From Engraulis encrasicolus (taxonomy: Eukaryota > Chordata > Actinopteri > Clupeiformes > Engraulidae): DNA of 64,000 bases. The notes under the pieces were generated by a model that worked only from the letters and a program-made list of their open reading frames with translations, ran no database searches and was not told the DNA's origin. The position numbers were made by a program, and so were the translations under genes. The stretch is from positions 43,042,547-43,106,546 of the forward strand of contig NC_085868.1 of NCBI RefSeq assembly GCF_034702125.1, given 5' to 3'. Within the stretch, counting starts at the first letter, position 1; every line of letters begins with the position of its first letter. This document shows, piece by piece, positions 24,515 to 35,351 of the stretch.

Positions 24515-25060
24515 ATGTTTTGAGTTAGTGCAGGTTGAAAGTTCAGTCACAAGTATAGTAGTGCAGGTGAAATGTTCAGTCGCAGATATGGTGGTGGGGG
24601 ATGGGGGGGGGGGGTTGTCAGTGGCCTTGCTGGCTAGAGGCTGACAGTGGAGGGAGAGTGGGTTGAGTGTTCAGCATCTTGATCGCTTGGTGCATTGTGC
24701 TGCTCGCCAGCCTGGTGGTACGGGAACGGAGGCGCCTGTACCTCTTTCCAGAGGGCAGGAGGCTGAACAGTTTGTGTGCAGGGTGGCTTGTGTCTTTGAT
24801 GATCATCAGTGCTTTCCGGGTGAGGCGTGTGGTGTAAATGTCCTGCAGGGAGGGGAGTGGTACTCCAATGATCTTCTTCGCTGTGTTCACAACACGCTGG
24901 AGTGTCTTCCTGTTTTTCTCCGTGCAGCTTCCTCCCCACACTGTGATGCAGTTGGACACGGCGCTCTCTATGGTTCCTCTGTAGAATGTTGTCATGATGG
25001 AGGGTGTAGCACTTGCCTTCTTTAGTTTGCGCAGGAAATTTAGAGGTGGTTGTGCTTAAA
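23877..25060 (-). mobile_element. 5'-truncated L2-like LINE
   Basis: The minus-strand frame (stop at 24618) carries a reverse-transcriptase C-terminal region: NFLRKLKKA near the start, TTFYRGTIESA, then LPSLQDIYTTRLTRKA and SHPAHKLFSLLPSGKRYRRL. It continues as a 3' UTR with AATAAAACCTACTTGACTT at the very end (23877). Truncation near 25060 is typical of target-primed integration. Upstream fingers and endonuclease are missing, so it is dead. The clade is inferred from these motifs. Confidence 0.85.
24240..24515. repeat. (GT)n arrays inside the LINE 3' UTR
   Basis: GT 24240-24335, then repeated blocks TTTAGTGCAGGTAGAAGG / TTTAGTGCAGAAAG separating further GT runs (24368-24420, 24476-24513). 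The block TTAGTGCAG occurs three times. Confidence 0.95.
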
Positions 25061-25220
25061 ATGTTTTTCAACAACCTATTCATGACTCTTGGAGTAAATG
25101 GGGCAATAATTGAAGCATGTGTGATTCGGTGAATGGAGATGTATTTCCTCCTCCTTCTCACACAGTAGGCCTATCTATTACATCATGCTGCGCTCTGCAG
25201 TCCCTTTTGGTGGCCACTTT

Positions 25221-25392
25221 AACCCCTTAAGACGCGGCTTCATAAATTTATTGTTACCAGTATAGTAATGACCAAGTCGTGGTGCATTACTTAAGGGCCT
25301 GTGTTGTGTCATAGTATTGTAGTGCTATGGTAGTTACATTTCAATGACTATTACAGCGTGCCACTGGAGGTAGGGTGTGCATTAAGGGGCTA
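25221..25392. mobile_element. MITE, same family as 14834 (opposite orientation)
   Basis: Begins TTAACCCCTTAAGACGC and ends GCATTAAGGGGCTA. Shares CATTACTTAAGGG-type ends and interior TAGTCATTGAAA/TTTCAATGACTA with the 14834 copy. Confidence 0.65.
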
Positions 25393-25778
25393 CCAGGAGC
25401 AGAGATGCCCGGGTCAGGGCCCTCCGTCTTGATATTGTAAGCTGTAACACTAATTTTTCTTACTGTGCCTTGCTGAATATAAAGAGGTTCTCCAGGGATA
25501 TGAAGCAGCGGGGTGCCTATTACAACCATATCAGGAAATCAACATCAATCATTTGGTGCAATGATTAAACTCAAGGGGTGGGGGCTTGGAAGCATGGGAA
25601 GCTATTTCCTGAAAAACTTTCACACTCCTTTATTCCCCGAACGCCTTTCGGCTTAGATCAGCAGAGAAGTCAAAAGCTCAAACGTCTTCGTTAGATAGTT
25701 TGACTGGAGCCTTTTTTTCTTGACTGTGTCATCGTCAATAATTTCTAGCTTTGTCTGAAACAACTGAAACAACTGGAC

Positions 25779-26119
25779 TTAAAGTGATACTGTCCCATTT
25801 TTGGAAATAAGCTTATTTTACACCTCTCCTGGACTTAAATAATAGGTTTTTACCGTTCTCCTGTACTTTCAACCGTTCTCGGGGTATGGCGGTGCAAATT
25901 TTACCTCCATGCTAGCAGTTAACATTGAGTCCTATGAGACCAGCTCGCGGCTAACTGGTCTCATAGGACTCAATGTTAACTGTTAGCTTGGAGGTAAAAT
26001 TTGCACTGTCATAACTAGAAAACGGTTGAAAGTACAGGAGAACGGTAAAACCCTATTATTTAACTCAAGGGAAGGTGTAAAATAAGCTTATTTCCAAAAA
26101 TGGGACAGTATCACTTTAA
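25779..26119. mobile_element. TTAA-flanked long-hairpin MITE
   Basis: Inverted arms of ~165 bp from TTAAAGTGATACTGTCCC to GGGACAGTATCACTTTAA, centre near 25948. TTAA at both ends is the target typical of piggyBac and Kolobok groups (family knowledge). No coding capacity. Confidence 0.85.
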
Positions 26120-26755
26120 AGATGAATACTTTCCAGACAGTGGGAGATTTCAGTGTAGATGAGACTCATGTAGGCTATAGCCTGAGAGAGGAAGTGTGGT
26201 TAAAAATCAGGGTTAATAAGAACCAGTCATATAAATAAGATGAATGCACATGAATGGTAGATTATTCTAATGAAAAGTGGGAGATTTTCTCTTTTAACCA
26301 AAACCACTCATTGGACCCCAATTCCTTGTGACAACATTGAGTCACAATGAGAATTTATGATATCTCAGTTAATACATTTTAAATGGAGGGGAGGTTGACG
26401 TGCATTCATGAGGCATTATAGTAGTTCAGTACATTACATGTGTATATATGCTTATGAATTTATTGTAATGTGTATTTTTTGTGCTATGTATGGATGTAGG
26501 TATGTCTGGAAAAGGCATCTTAGCTATGAATGACTGTGGCTGTTATTACCAAAATGTGACTGTTACATGTTGGGGCTCTCTTCGGAAGGCTGACTGAAAA
26601 ATATTCAACTTGCCAAACATGGAAAACATCTGTCCAGGTTCTAATAGGCCAGAAACTTTATCCTTTAACATTTAATAGACGATTTCCAACTTTGAAGTGA
26701 TAGATATCCATCCAAGAAAGTTCTGGAAATAGACCAACGCGCTTTATTGTCGTTT

Positions 26756-26785
26756 CCTTTTTGTTTTTGTTTTTGTTTTTGTTTA
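26756..26785. repeat. (TTTTTG)n short repeat
   Basis: Four to five TTTTTG units. The surrounding 26120-26966 shows nothing else. Confidence 0.8.
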
Positions 26786-26966
26786 TGTCCCCAGTCACTT
26801 CCTTATCATCATCACAGCCGTTGCGGTACGCCTGATGCTTCTGAAAATCTGAATGTTTTTGGCAGATCAGAGTCAACTCCCGTTGGTGCCTTCCTTTCCC
26901 GCCGTGTCCTCCAATAACCCCTGTGTTTACCACCACTGCGTTCTGGCCTAGTAGCAGAGCTAGGAG

Positions 26967-27233
26967 CAAGCCCGGATTAACACATAGGCTAGGAGTCGTC
27001 AACTACCAGGGACCCCCCAATAGGCCAAAGAACCGGTAATTAAAAAAGTAGAATGGTCATAATACACTGTACCAAATAAATAAGCCTGTCATCTTCAATG
27101 GATTGGCAAATCTGGTGAATAAGGCCTACTTCATTCCACTAGTTGGCAAATATGCTTTATTCTTCTCGGTTCTACAAGGGCCTACAGCAACCTGTAGCCT
27201 ATAGGGGCATCTGGCCATCTTAATCCAGCCCTG
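26967..27233. mobile_element. Possible hAT-like MITE, imperfect TSD
   Basis: Ends CAAGCCCGGATTAA and TTAATCCAGCCCTG are imperfect inverted repeats. Flanks GCTAGGAG and GCCTGGAG agree at 6 of 8 bases. 27242-27589 has no feature. Confidence 0.45.
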
Positions 27234-27589
27234 GCCTGGAGGCAGGGGGTCTTAGCTCCCAAAGTTTTGCCTGCGGCTTCCAACTATTTTCACCCTCTTG
27301 GTAGACTACATATTCAAGGTTGACACTGCACACAGATCGGTAGTGGCTAACCCACTCTGAAGCAGTTCGCAGTTCAATATCAGAAAATAACTCTGACTTT
27401 GAGCTGTGATCTTTAATGCATTAGTGGACTTTTATGTTAGAAGATTTTCTTTGAAATATCAAAATAATAATAATCACCTAGGTCCATGTGTGAGAACTCA
27501 GTGCAGGAGCATACTGTATATACACGCGCACACAGTCACGGGCACTGATGAAGGCGAGAAATTGTTCATTTGAGAAGCACACCGAAATA

Positions 27590-27676
27590 GTAACACTTTA
27601 TTTTAGGGATACATCTATTAGTACTAATACATACAATGTTAATGCCTGCATCAGTAACTTGTAAGGCAGGTACTAA
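27590..27676. mobile_element. Left arm of a long-TIR element split by the gypsy insertion
   Basis: Starts GTAACACTTTATTTTAGG. Its reverse complement is the right arm at ~31793-31878, with homology over ~85 bp including TAACTTGTAAGGCA. Confidence 0.85.
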
Positions 27677-28535
27677 TGTCACGGACAGAAGAGGACCCAA
27701 GAGCGCAAGTTCAAATTCAGAGTTCTTTATTGAGGGGTTCAGGGGGGAAGAGGAGTGAGATGATCGTGAGGTCTTGGGAGGTTCCGGTTCCAGGGGTGCT
27801 AGGAGTGCCAGGGGTGTCAGGGGTTCCAGGGGTGCTTGGGGCTCTGGGGTTTTTCCGGGTCCTGTGGGTTACCTGGGCTCCGGGGGTCACCAAATGTCCG
27901 GGGGTGTCCAGTCCAAAGTGCTTAGTGTGTGTGTGTCCCCCAGTGATGGAGCGGCGTATCGGGCTGAGGGTGGTGAAGCGTCTGGGCTCGCTCATCTGGT
28001 GGTCGGAGACCTGGGGGAACACACACACAACAGCAATATGAATGGCAGGCAGAAGTACAGATCAGGGCTGGGCAAATATCGTGGTGAGAGACAGAAGGCA
28101 GAATCGAGTTACCGGAGGGGCTGAAGATCGGAGGGTAGTCGAGATCCAGAAGGCAGGTCGGGATAGTCGGGGCAGTAGAACAAGGAGGCAGTCAAGAAAG
28201 GATCAGAATCACAGACAGGAGTCAGAGCGCAGACAGGCAGGCAGGTTACTGGTCCAGGCATGAAGACGATCTGACAGGGCTTGGCTGAAAAACAGGGCTT
28301 GATATACTGGGAGAGGTTAGTGGGGAAATGCAGTGCAGCTGGCAGAGTAATTAGAACAGAGTGAGGCAAGGTGAGGATGGTGAGTGGGAAATGCAGTGCA
28401 GCTGGCCAGGTAACAAGAGCAGAGCAGGGCGGAGCCAGGTGGAGCTCGTTAGGCAGAGTAGGGAGAGAGTGAGCAGAGTGGCAGATAATTGAATGCAATG
28501 AAGGTTGCTACCAGGGAGAGAGAGTGCTCATGACA
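27677..28535 (-). mobile_element. Ty3/gypsy 3' LTR
   Basis: 859 bp bounded by TGTCACGG and CTCATGACA (read on +). In element orientation it starts TGTCATGAG and ends CCGTGACA. About 5 differences from the 860-bp 5' LTR (in the 27856-27945 region), so insertion was recent. Confidence 0.95.
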
Positions 28536-28553
28536 GGACCCCCCCTCCAAGGG
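28536..28553 (-). promoter_or_regulatory. Polypurine tract of the gypsy element
   Basis: Read on the minus strand, TTGGAGGGGGGGTCC abuts the 3' LTR, where plus-strand DNA priming is expected in LTR retrotransposons. Confidence 0.7.
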
Positions 28554-28615
28554 ACGGCCCCAGAAGTCCCAAGAACAACATCATGCCGGGAGGGTGGAGG
28601 GGAGCAGGCGGCGGG

Positions 28616-30685
28616 TCAGAACTCTTCCGAGCGGTCCGAGTGAATATCCTCATCCTCAGAAGGAGCTGGAGGGTCACGGTCGGGAGACAGGACAGGCACT
28701 GAGACAGGAGCAGGGTTGGCAGGACGGCTAGGGACCCCTCTTGGACGGCCCCTACGGATTGCAGGCTGATCAGGATGTAGTCGGTGGAAGTCAGTGATGA
28801 GGGTCCGGTCCACTATCCTCCTGGCCGGGATCCAGGTCCTCTCCTCTGGACCATATCCCTCCCAGTCAACGAGGTACTGGAGACCCCTACCCCTTCGCCT
28901 AGAGCGGAGCAGCCGCCGGACGGTGAAGACAGGACCGCCATCTACGAGGCGCGGAGGAGGCGGCGCCGGAGCTGCAGGGACCAGGGGACTTTCATGGACC
29001 GGCTTGACCTTGGAGACGTGGAAGGTGGGGTGGACCCGCATGGAAGCGGGCAACTGAAGCCGGACTGCTGTTGGACTGATGACTCTCTGCACAGGAAAAG
29101 GACCAATGAAGCGAGGGGCCAGCTTTCGTGATTCAACCCGCAGCGGCAGATCCCGGGCAGACAGCCAGACCTTCTGACCAACCCGGTAAGTAGGTGCTGG
29201 GGTCCTCCGTCGGTTGGCACCGACGGCGTAGCTGGTTCCAGACTTCAGGAGCACAGTGCGAGCCTGGGCCCAAGTGCGGCGGCAGCGGCGGGCATACGCA
29301 AGAGCAGACGGACAGGTGGCATCCGCCTCCTGGCTGGCAAACAGTGGAGGTTGATACCCGTAGACACACTGAAAGGGGGAGAACCCGGTGGAGGAACTGG
29401 TGAGTGAATTATGGGCATATTCCACCCAGAGCAGGTGTTGAGCCCAGGCCCGGGGATTTTGGGAGGCCACGCACCTCAGTGCCTTCTCCAGCTCCTGGTT
29501 CATGCGTTCAGTTTGGCCGTTTGACTGCGGGTGGAATCCAGACGATAGGCTGGCGGTGGCCCCAAGGAGATGACAGAACTCCTTCCAAAAGGTTGCTGAG
29601 AATTGCGGGCCCCGGTCTGACACTATATCCTGGGGTAGGCCATGGATACGAAACACCTGTTCCAGGACCACCTGGGCGGTCTCCTTAGCAGAGGGTAGTT
29701 TGGGAAGGGGCACGAAGTGGGTCATCTTACTAAAGCGGTCAACAATGGTAAGGATGACTGTGTGTCCGTCAGAGGGCGGAAGACCCGTAACAAAGTCCAG
29801 TGAAACGTGGGACCAGGGCCTCTTGGGTATGAGTAGGGGTTGCAGCAACCCAGCAGGAGGCTGGTTGGGGGTCTTGTTTCGGTTACAAGTGGGACAAGCT
29901 CGGATGTATTCTCGGACATCCCGTCTCATCCGCCGCCACCAGAACCGCTGGCGGACCAGATGAAGGGTGCGAGTGATGCCGGGATGACAGGCCAGACGGG
30001 ATTCGTGCCCCCACTGTATCACAGGTGACCTGAGATTTGCTGGAACAAACAGACGGTTGGGGGCGCTGGTGCTTGGGCCTGGCTGGTCCCGAAGAGCCTC
30101 CATGACCTGCTTCTCGATCTCCCAGGTGAGGGCCGCTACGACAAAGTGGCTGGGAAGAATGGGGGCTGTCATGGCAGTGGTCTCGTCCTTCTGAAACATC
30201 CGGGAAAGGGCATCAGGTTTGACGTTGCGAGATCCCGGGCGGTAGGAGAGCGTGAAATTGAAGCGGGTAAAGAACAGAGACCACCGCTGTTGACGGGAGT
30301 TCAGCCTCCTGGCTGTTTGGATATACTCCAGGTTTTTGTGGTCTGTCCACACTATGAATGGTTCCTTTGACCCCTCTAACCAGTGCCGCCATTCTTCAAG
30401 GGCGAGCTTGACAGCCAACAGCTCGCGGTTCCCAATGTCGTAGTTGCATTCAGCAGGGGTTAGCCGACGGGAGTAGAAGGCACAGGGGTGCATCTTGCCA
30501 TCCTCAGCTGCTCTTTGAGAAAGCACTGCACCCACTCCCACGTCCGAAGCATCTACCTCCACCACAAACTGCCTTGCTGCATCTGGCATCTGGAGGATGG
30601 GGGCAGAAGTGAAACGTGTCTTGAGGATATTGAAGGCCTTGTCAGCCGCTGATGTCCATTGGTACGGTTGTTTAGTGCTGGTTGA
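28616..30685 (-). CDS. pol: Ty3/gypsy chromovirus pol: RNase H, integrase, chromodomain (5'-deleted)
   Basis: Intact frame, with Met at 30589 giving 657 residues. In-frame homology begins ~28 codons earlier at a deletion joint near 30676. RNase H: D13 (VDASD), E56 (NRELLAV), D83 ([10 protein letters not shown]). Integrase zinc-binding part H195/H202/C232/C235. Core D265 ([10 protein letters not shown]), D325 (VSDRGPQF), E361 (SNGQTERMN), which gives DD35E spacing. C-terminal chromodomain ~554-605 ([18 protein letters not shown]), then an acidic tail. Protease and nearly all of the reverse transcriptase are absent, so the copy cannot make a full Pol. The plus-strand frames opposite it are shadows. 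Confidence 0.93.
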   Translation of the reverse strand, partial: STSTKQPYQWTSAADKAFNILKTRFTSAPILQMPDAARQFVVEVDASDVGVGAVLSQRAAEDGKMHPCAFYSRRLTPAECNYDIGNRELLAVKLALEEWRHWLEGSKEPFIVWTDHKNLEYIQTARRLNSRQQRWSLFFTRFNFTLSYRPGSRNVKPDALSRMFQKDETTAMTAPILPSHFVVAALTWEIEKQVMEALRDQPGPSTSAPNRLFVPANLRSPVIQWGHESRLACHPGITRTLHLVRQRFWWRRMRRDVREYIRACPTCNRNKTPNQPPAGLLQPLLIPKRPWSHVSLDFVTGLPPSDGHTVILTIVDRFSKMTHFVPLPKLPSAKETAQVVLEQVFRIHGLPQDIVSDRGPQFSATFWKEFCHLLGATASLSSGFHPQSNGQTERMNQELEKALRCVASQNPRAWAQHLLWVEYAHNSLTSSSTGFSPFQCVYGYQPPLFASQEADATCPSALAYARRCRRTWAQARTVLLKSGTSYAVGANRRRTPAPTYRVGQKVWLSARDLPLRVESRKLAPRFIGPFPVQRVISPTAVRLQLPASMRVHPTFHVSKVKPVHESPLVPAAPAPPPPRLVDGGPVFTVRRLLRSRRRGRGLQYLVDWEGYGPEERTWIPARRIVDRTLITDFHRLHPDQPAIRRGRPRGVPSRPANPAPVSVPVLSPDRDPPAPSEDEDIHSDRSEEF

Positions 30686-30812
30686 CTAGCTGGAGAAGGG
30701 AAGCGATGTCGCCAGCCATCCGATTGATGTCTCCCTCAGTGCGTTCCAGTCGCTGTAGGGCAGTCATCTCTGGCTCTTCCTCCATCGTGGTCAGGGAGTG
30801 CGCTGGGTCCAT
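30672..30812 (-). pseudogene. gag: gypsy gag remnant (46 codons)
   Basis: Minus-strand ATG at 30812 starts MDPAHSLTTMEEEP, acidic/helical. It ends in TAA at 30672, precisely at the internal deletion joint where pol-frame homology starts in another register. Almost all of gag is therefore lost. Confidence 0.8.
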
Positions 30813-30828
30813 GATGGTCAGATCGTTC

Positions 30829-31688
30829 TGTCACGGACAGAAGAGGACCCAAGAGCGCAAGTTCAAATTCAGAGTTCTTTATTGAGGGGTTCAGGGGGGA
30901 AGAGGAGTGAGATGATCGTGAGGTCTTGGGAGGTTCCGGTTCCAGGGGTGCTAGGAGTGCCAGGGGTGTCAGGGGTTCCAGGGGTGCTTGGGGCTCTGGG
31001 GTTTTTCAGGGTCCTGTGGGTTACCTGGGCTCCGGGGGGTGACCAAATGTCCGGGGGTGTCCAGTCCAAAGTGCTTAGTGTGTGTGTGTGTCCCAGTGAT
31101 GGAGCGGCGTATCGGGCTGAGGGTGGTGAAGCGTCTGGGCTCGCTCATCTGGTGGTCGGAGACCTGGGGGAACACACACACAACAGCAATATGAATGGCA
31201 GGCAGAAGTACAGATCAGGGCTGGGCAAATATCGTGGTGAGAGACAGAAGGCAGAATCGAGTTACCGGAGGGGCTGAAGATCGGAGGGTAGTCGAGATCC
31301 AGAAGGCAGGTCGGGATAGTCGGGGCAGTAGAACAAGGAGGCAGTCAAGAAAGGATCAGAATCACAGACAGGAGTCAGAGCGCAGACAGGCAGGCAGGTT
31401 ACTGGTCCAGGCATGAAGACGATCTGACAGGGCTTGGCTGAAAAACAGGGCTTGATATACTGGGAGAGGTTAGTGGGGAAATGCAGTGCAGCTGGCAGAG
31501 TAATTAGAACAGAGTGAGGCAAGGTGAGGATGGTGAGTGGGAAATGCAGTGCAGCTGGCCAGGTAACAAGAGCAGAGCAGGGCGGAGCCAGGTGGAGCTC
31601 GTTAGGCAGAGTAGGGAGAGAGTGAGCAGAGTGGCAGATAATTGAATGCAATGAAGGTTGCTACCAGGGAGAGAGAGTGCTCATGACA
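30829..31688 (-). mobile_element. Ty3/gypsy 5' LTR
   Basis: 860 bp, same termini as the 3' LTR. Just inside it (minus strand) the sequence GAACGATCTGACC precedes the gag ATG. It lacks the TGG start expected for a tRNA 3'-end primer site, so the primer is unclear. The outer flanks share only CTAA (27673-27676; 31691-31694), with two extra bases CG after this LTR. Confidence 0.95.
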
Positions 31689-31878
31689 CGCTAAGGCCTA
31701 CTAGGTCCTTACTAAGGTTAAATTGGTAATAAATCCCTTATTGTGCATGAACAAGACGTTTGCGAATACATGCCTAACAAATGTTTGATTTTGCTTTGTA
31801 CATGCCTTACAAGTTACTTATACAGGCACATTGTATGTATTAATGCTAATAGATGTATCCCTAAAATAAAGTGTTACC
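31689..31878. mobile_element. Right part of the split long-TIR element
   Basis: Ends CCCTAAAATAAAGTGTTACC, the reverse complement of the left arm at 27590. With the left arm it reconstitutes a ~275-bp non-autonomous element that hosted the gypsy insertion. Confidence 0.85.
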
Positions 31879-31879
31879 A

Positions 31880-32296
31880 CTGATGATAATTATAACTACA
31901 GTCACTAAGTGAGAAAGACTGACTCGAGTCTGAAGCATACAGTATTGGGGCTAGTGTTATGAATGATAAATTGCACATGAATGCATTATTTAGCTCAGGA
32001 TATTTGGTGGTTGGCTGGTGAAGGGGTGAAGGGGTGGCCAGAGGTGGCAGTGATGAACTGAGTGTTGTTGAGCCCAGACACAGAGTGCCACAGTGTTCTC
32101 CTGATCATTCTTCATGGCACATTTAGCAAGATAGCAGGCGTGTGCAAGTCCTCATTTAAATATAGTGTAGTATATAAATATATTTAATAGCCACGCTCAG
32201 TTTCACATTTACTTTCATTTGAACCTTTACAGACTCGTAGCTCAGTTGTAAAAAAAAGGCTGATTCATGATGATTAATATCTAACTAATGTCCATG

Positions 32297-32299
<3 letters not shown>
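31880..32299. other. No feature recognised
   Basis: Unremarkable AT-rich sequence. Confidence 0.5.
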
Positions 32300-32340
<41 letters not shown>

Positions 32341-32576
32341 ATGTGTGTGTAGGCTACTTGTTATACCACTATTGTGAGGAACACAACCTGACATTTCACC
32401 TTTGCTGTGAGGACATTTGTGATTGTGAGGATATTTTGGTCAGTCCTCACAACCATTAAACATGTTGTTTTGTTGATGAAAAAACTAAAATTACAAAAAC
32501 ATTTGTTTACTGACAGGCTAGGTTATTTGTGTGTGCGTGTGCGTGTGCGTGTGCGTGCGTGCGTGCGTGCGTGTGT
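32300..32576. repeat. (GT)n and (GTGTGC)n arrays
   Basis: GT 32300-32339, and GTGTGC/GTGC repeats at 32529-32576. Confidence 0.93.
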
Positions 32577-32667
32577 AGGACAAGGGCAGGGCTTTTTTCC
32601 CTTGTCTGAGTCTTGGAAATATGCGTGCAAATATGCTTGCAAATGTCCTCCAAATATCCTTTTTGAT

Positions 32668-33000
32668 ATGGGCAGTTATGGGTAAGCAGTTAGGGCGTCA
32701 GACTTGTAGCAAAAAGGTTGCCGGTTTGACTCCCGACCCAAAAGGTTGGTAGGGGGAGTAATTAACCAGTGCTCTCCACCATCCTCCTCCATGACTGAGG
32801 TACCCTGAGCATGGGACTGTACCGCCGCATTGCTTCCTTGGGGCGCCATTGAGGGCTGCCCCCTTGCACGAGTGTGGCTTAAATGCAATTTCGTTGTGTG
32901 CCGTGTGCTGCGTGCACTTGTTGTGGAGTGCTGTGTCACAAAAACAATGGGAGTTGGAGTTCCCCAATTAGGCTTTCACTTTCACTTTCACTTCATATAG
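32668..33000 (+). mobile_element. tRNA-derived SINE, family A
   Basis: GGGTAAGCAGTTAGGGCGTC head, GGTTTGACTCCC B box, and full body to the CTTTCACTTTCACTTTCAC tail. Confidence 0.85.
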
Positions 33001-33207
33001 GCTCCCATGCCCACCACTTGTCACAAGGCCTTTGCTACATGGCCTGCTTGTCCTTGTTTGACTTTTCACCTCTCCCCAGCACTTGACCCATGTATTTTTT
33101 CTCTGGGGTTTTGATGGTGTTTGAGTGTCATACGTTTTGCACAGAGGGCTGTCTTTGCTGTACATACCAGTGGGGTGTTTTTGGTCGAAAAAGTCAATCT
33201 CTTTACA

Positions 33208-33610
33208 CAGTAAGCTGAACTACTGTGTCAAGCTTAGCATATGAATTCAAGAGATGCCGCTTTAACAGCTGCTGCTGCCAGGGTTGGTCTGGGGGAGAAA
33301 TGGGGCCCTTTTGGCTTAAAAGGCCCCCTCATAAATAGCGGCACAGAACTAACTCACCGGTGGGCCCTGCACACCGGTGGGCCCTTATTTCCAGAATTAA
33401 AAAAACAAAATGCTGCAGGGCCCACCGGGAAATGCCCGCTATGCCAGATGGCCAGTCCAGCCCTGGCTGCTGCCTCATTTTATCTCTTGTCTTTTCAATC
33501 TCTTTACACAGTAAGCTGAACTGCTGTGTCCAGCTCAGCATATGAATTCAAGAGAGCCCCCTTTCACAGCTGCTGCTGCTGCCATCATTTTATCTCTCTT
33601 GCCTTTTCAG
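33208..33610. repeat. Tandem duplication (~115-bp unit), first copy split by a hAT MITE
   Basis: TCTTTACACAGTAAGCTGAACT...CATATGAATTCAAGAGA...GCTGCTGC...CATTTTATCTCT is seen twice (from ~33209 and ~33501). Only the first copy contains the element at 33279-33465. Confidence 0.88.
33279..33465. mobile_element. hAT-like MITE, family M1, exact 8-bp TSD
   Basis: TSD GCTGCTGC at 33271-33278 and 33466-33473. Begins CAGGGTTGGTCTGG and ends CCAGTCCAGCCCTG. The sister tandem copy (33501-33610) gives the empty site. Confidence 0.92.
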
Positions 33611-33625
33611 TTTCCCAGTCAGTTT

Positions 33626-33944
33626 TAGGGGTGTAAATCACAGCCTCCATGACGATAAGATTCAATATCGATTTCTTATTATTCGATGCGATACGATTTG
33701 ATTCATTATGATACTTAAGAATGCCCCACGATACGATACGATACGATACGATACAAAACAATACGATTCAATTCGACTTATTCCAATTACTTCTATTACG
33801 TTATGGAGCTAGGGCATTGGGCAGGGGCCAGCGATTCGATTATTTTTGATACTTAAGAATGCCCCACGATACGATGCGATTCGATTCAATCGTCAGATTA
33901 TATCGCGATATATCGATACATTTCGATTATTATTTACACCCCTA
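33626..33944. mobile_element. hAT-like MITE with CGATA repeats
   Basis: Ends TAGGGGTGTAAAT and TTTACACCCCTA. Flanks GTCAGTTT / GTGAGTTG agree at 6 of 8. The interior has (CGATA)n (33729-33753) and a duplicated block TGATACTTAAGAATGCCCCACG. Confidence 0.8.
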
Positions 33945-34274
33945 GTGAGTTGTGGTGCTGACCAAATAAGACACCCTAGCATTACACATCCCTGGATGTC
34001 TTGCAGCTGTGCAACCCCAAACACAGGGAAAATGACACCAAACTGCAAACCAAATGAAAGTTTGCTCGTATCAAACATCAGGAGAGCTGTGCCTTATCTT
34101 AATCATATATGCAGTATGTCTTTGCAGACAAATAACATGTATCCACCCGCCACATCCAGATTTTGCTCAGAGAGTTCAGTGTGTGAGAAGAGCGTGGCAA
34201 TATCTGTTGAGTGGTGTTATCATCAGAGTCAAAGGAGGTGCAGTTTCATGCCACACATTTTCACAAGGCGCAGA

Positions 34275-34385
34275 TTTAGAGGAGAGAGAGAGACAGAGAG
34301 AGGGGGTGGGGATGTGTGAGAGAGAGAGAGAGGGGGAGGGAGAGATATGTGAGAGAGAGAGGAGGAGAGAGAGATGTGAGAGTCA
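34275..34385. repeat. Interrupted (GA)n with GATGTGAGA units
   Basis: GA-rich stretch with three or four spaced (GA)TGTGAGAGA units. 33950-34270 and 34390-34617 have no feature. Confidence 0.85.
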
Positions 34386-34625
34386 GTGATATGCAGAGAG
34401 AAGCTGAATATTCTCTATCTGATCTGGGCTCTCACTAAGAGACGAGGAAAGGGGATTTTTCATGAATAATTCACCAGCAGTGCATTCACAAAAACACATT
34501 CATGTGAATTCAAAGTGTGATAATAAGAGGAGGAAAAATGCTAATTTGCCTTTCCAACGACAGAAATATAAATATGAATATGATTACCTGTGTCACGTTT
34601 TCCCATAAAAAGGTCAAGCATTCAT

Positions 34626-34842
34626 TAGTGTTGCCAGATTTGACAGTTTCCTGCTCATTTGGGCTGTTGGATGGCCGTCTCCGGGTAAAAACAGTTTAAA
34701 ACCTCAGTTTTTCTGTAGATTTATGGCCATAGAAATCAATAATATTATGTTCAAGTTTTAGGATTTTAGTAGGCCTGCTTCTAGGCAGGTTTTGAGCCTT
34801 TTTTGGCTGGAAATCATCAGTCCCATCTGGCAGGCAACCCTG
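34626..34842. mobile_element. hAT-like MITE (GTGTTGCCAGAT family)
   Basis: Begins TAGTGTTGCCAGATT and ends CAACCCTG. TSDs GCATTCAT / GCACTGAT agree at 6 of 8. Same family as 41209-41400 (shared GGCAGGTTTTGAGC and GGCTGGAAATCATCAG). Confidence 0.8.
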
Positions 34843-34850
34843 GCACTGAT

Positions 34851-35319
34851 GCAACCAGCCACCTTTATGCCATGTACACAAATCCAGAGAGGGTGATGGA
34901 TGAAAGTAAACCCTGACGAACTCCCAGCTAGGGATCACTGAATGACCAATGAGAGTGCCAGGTGCACTGTGACATCAGCTGATTTGTAGCCTATGAAACA
35001 CCCAGTGTCACAGGGTGCTCTTTTTTGTTCCCCCTGCTCGACATTTAGCGAGGTAAAAAGAGGCATTCACTTCGGGGTGAATGGGCTTTATGACACCAGG
35101 TGAATTTCACACATGCACCATCAATTTCCTCCTCAGCCAGGGCACACAACCTGTCATCTCATGAAATGTTACTATGCCAGATAGACTGTGAATGCCTAAG
35201 GAGCACTGCTTGCTGAATGCGCCTACTGTTTTATTTGCATGGTCTGCGTTCTTCCTCCAAAGGACAGGCACCTGAATCTACCTTAACAATCAACTCTGGA
35301 CAGGATTGCCTGGGAAAAG

Positions 35320-35351
<32 letters not shown>

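Noticed and set aside
27676..28498. Pro/Gly-rich frames in the LTRs, duplicated at 30798-31651
   Set aside because: Both copies are LTR sequence. Duplication reflects the LTR pair, not a gene family.
28784..29963. Plus-strand frames opposite the gypsy pol frame
   Set aside because: Antisense shadows of a GC-rich coding region, no motifs.
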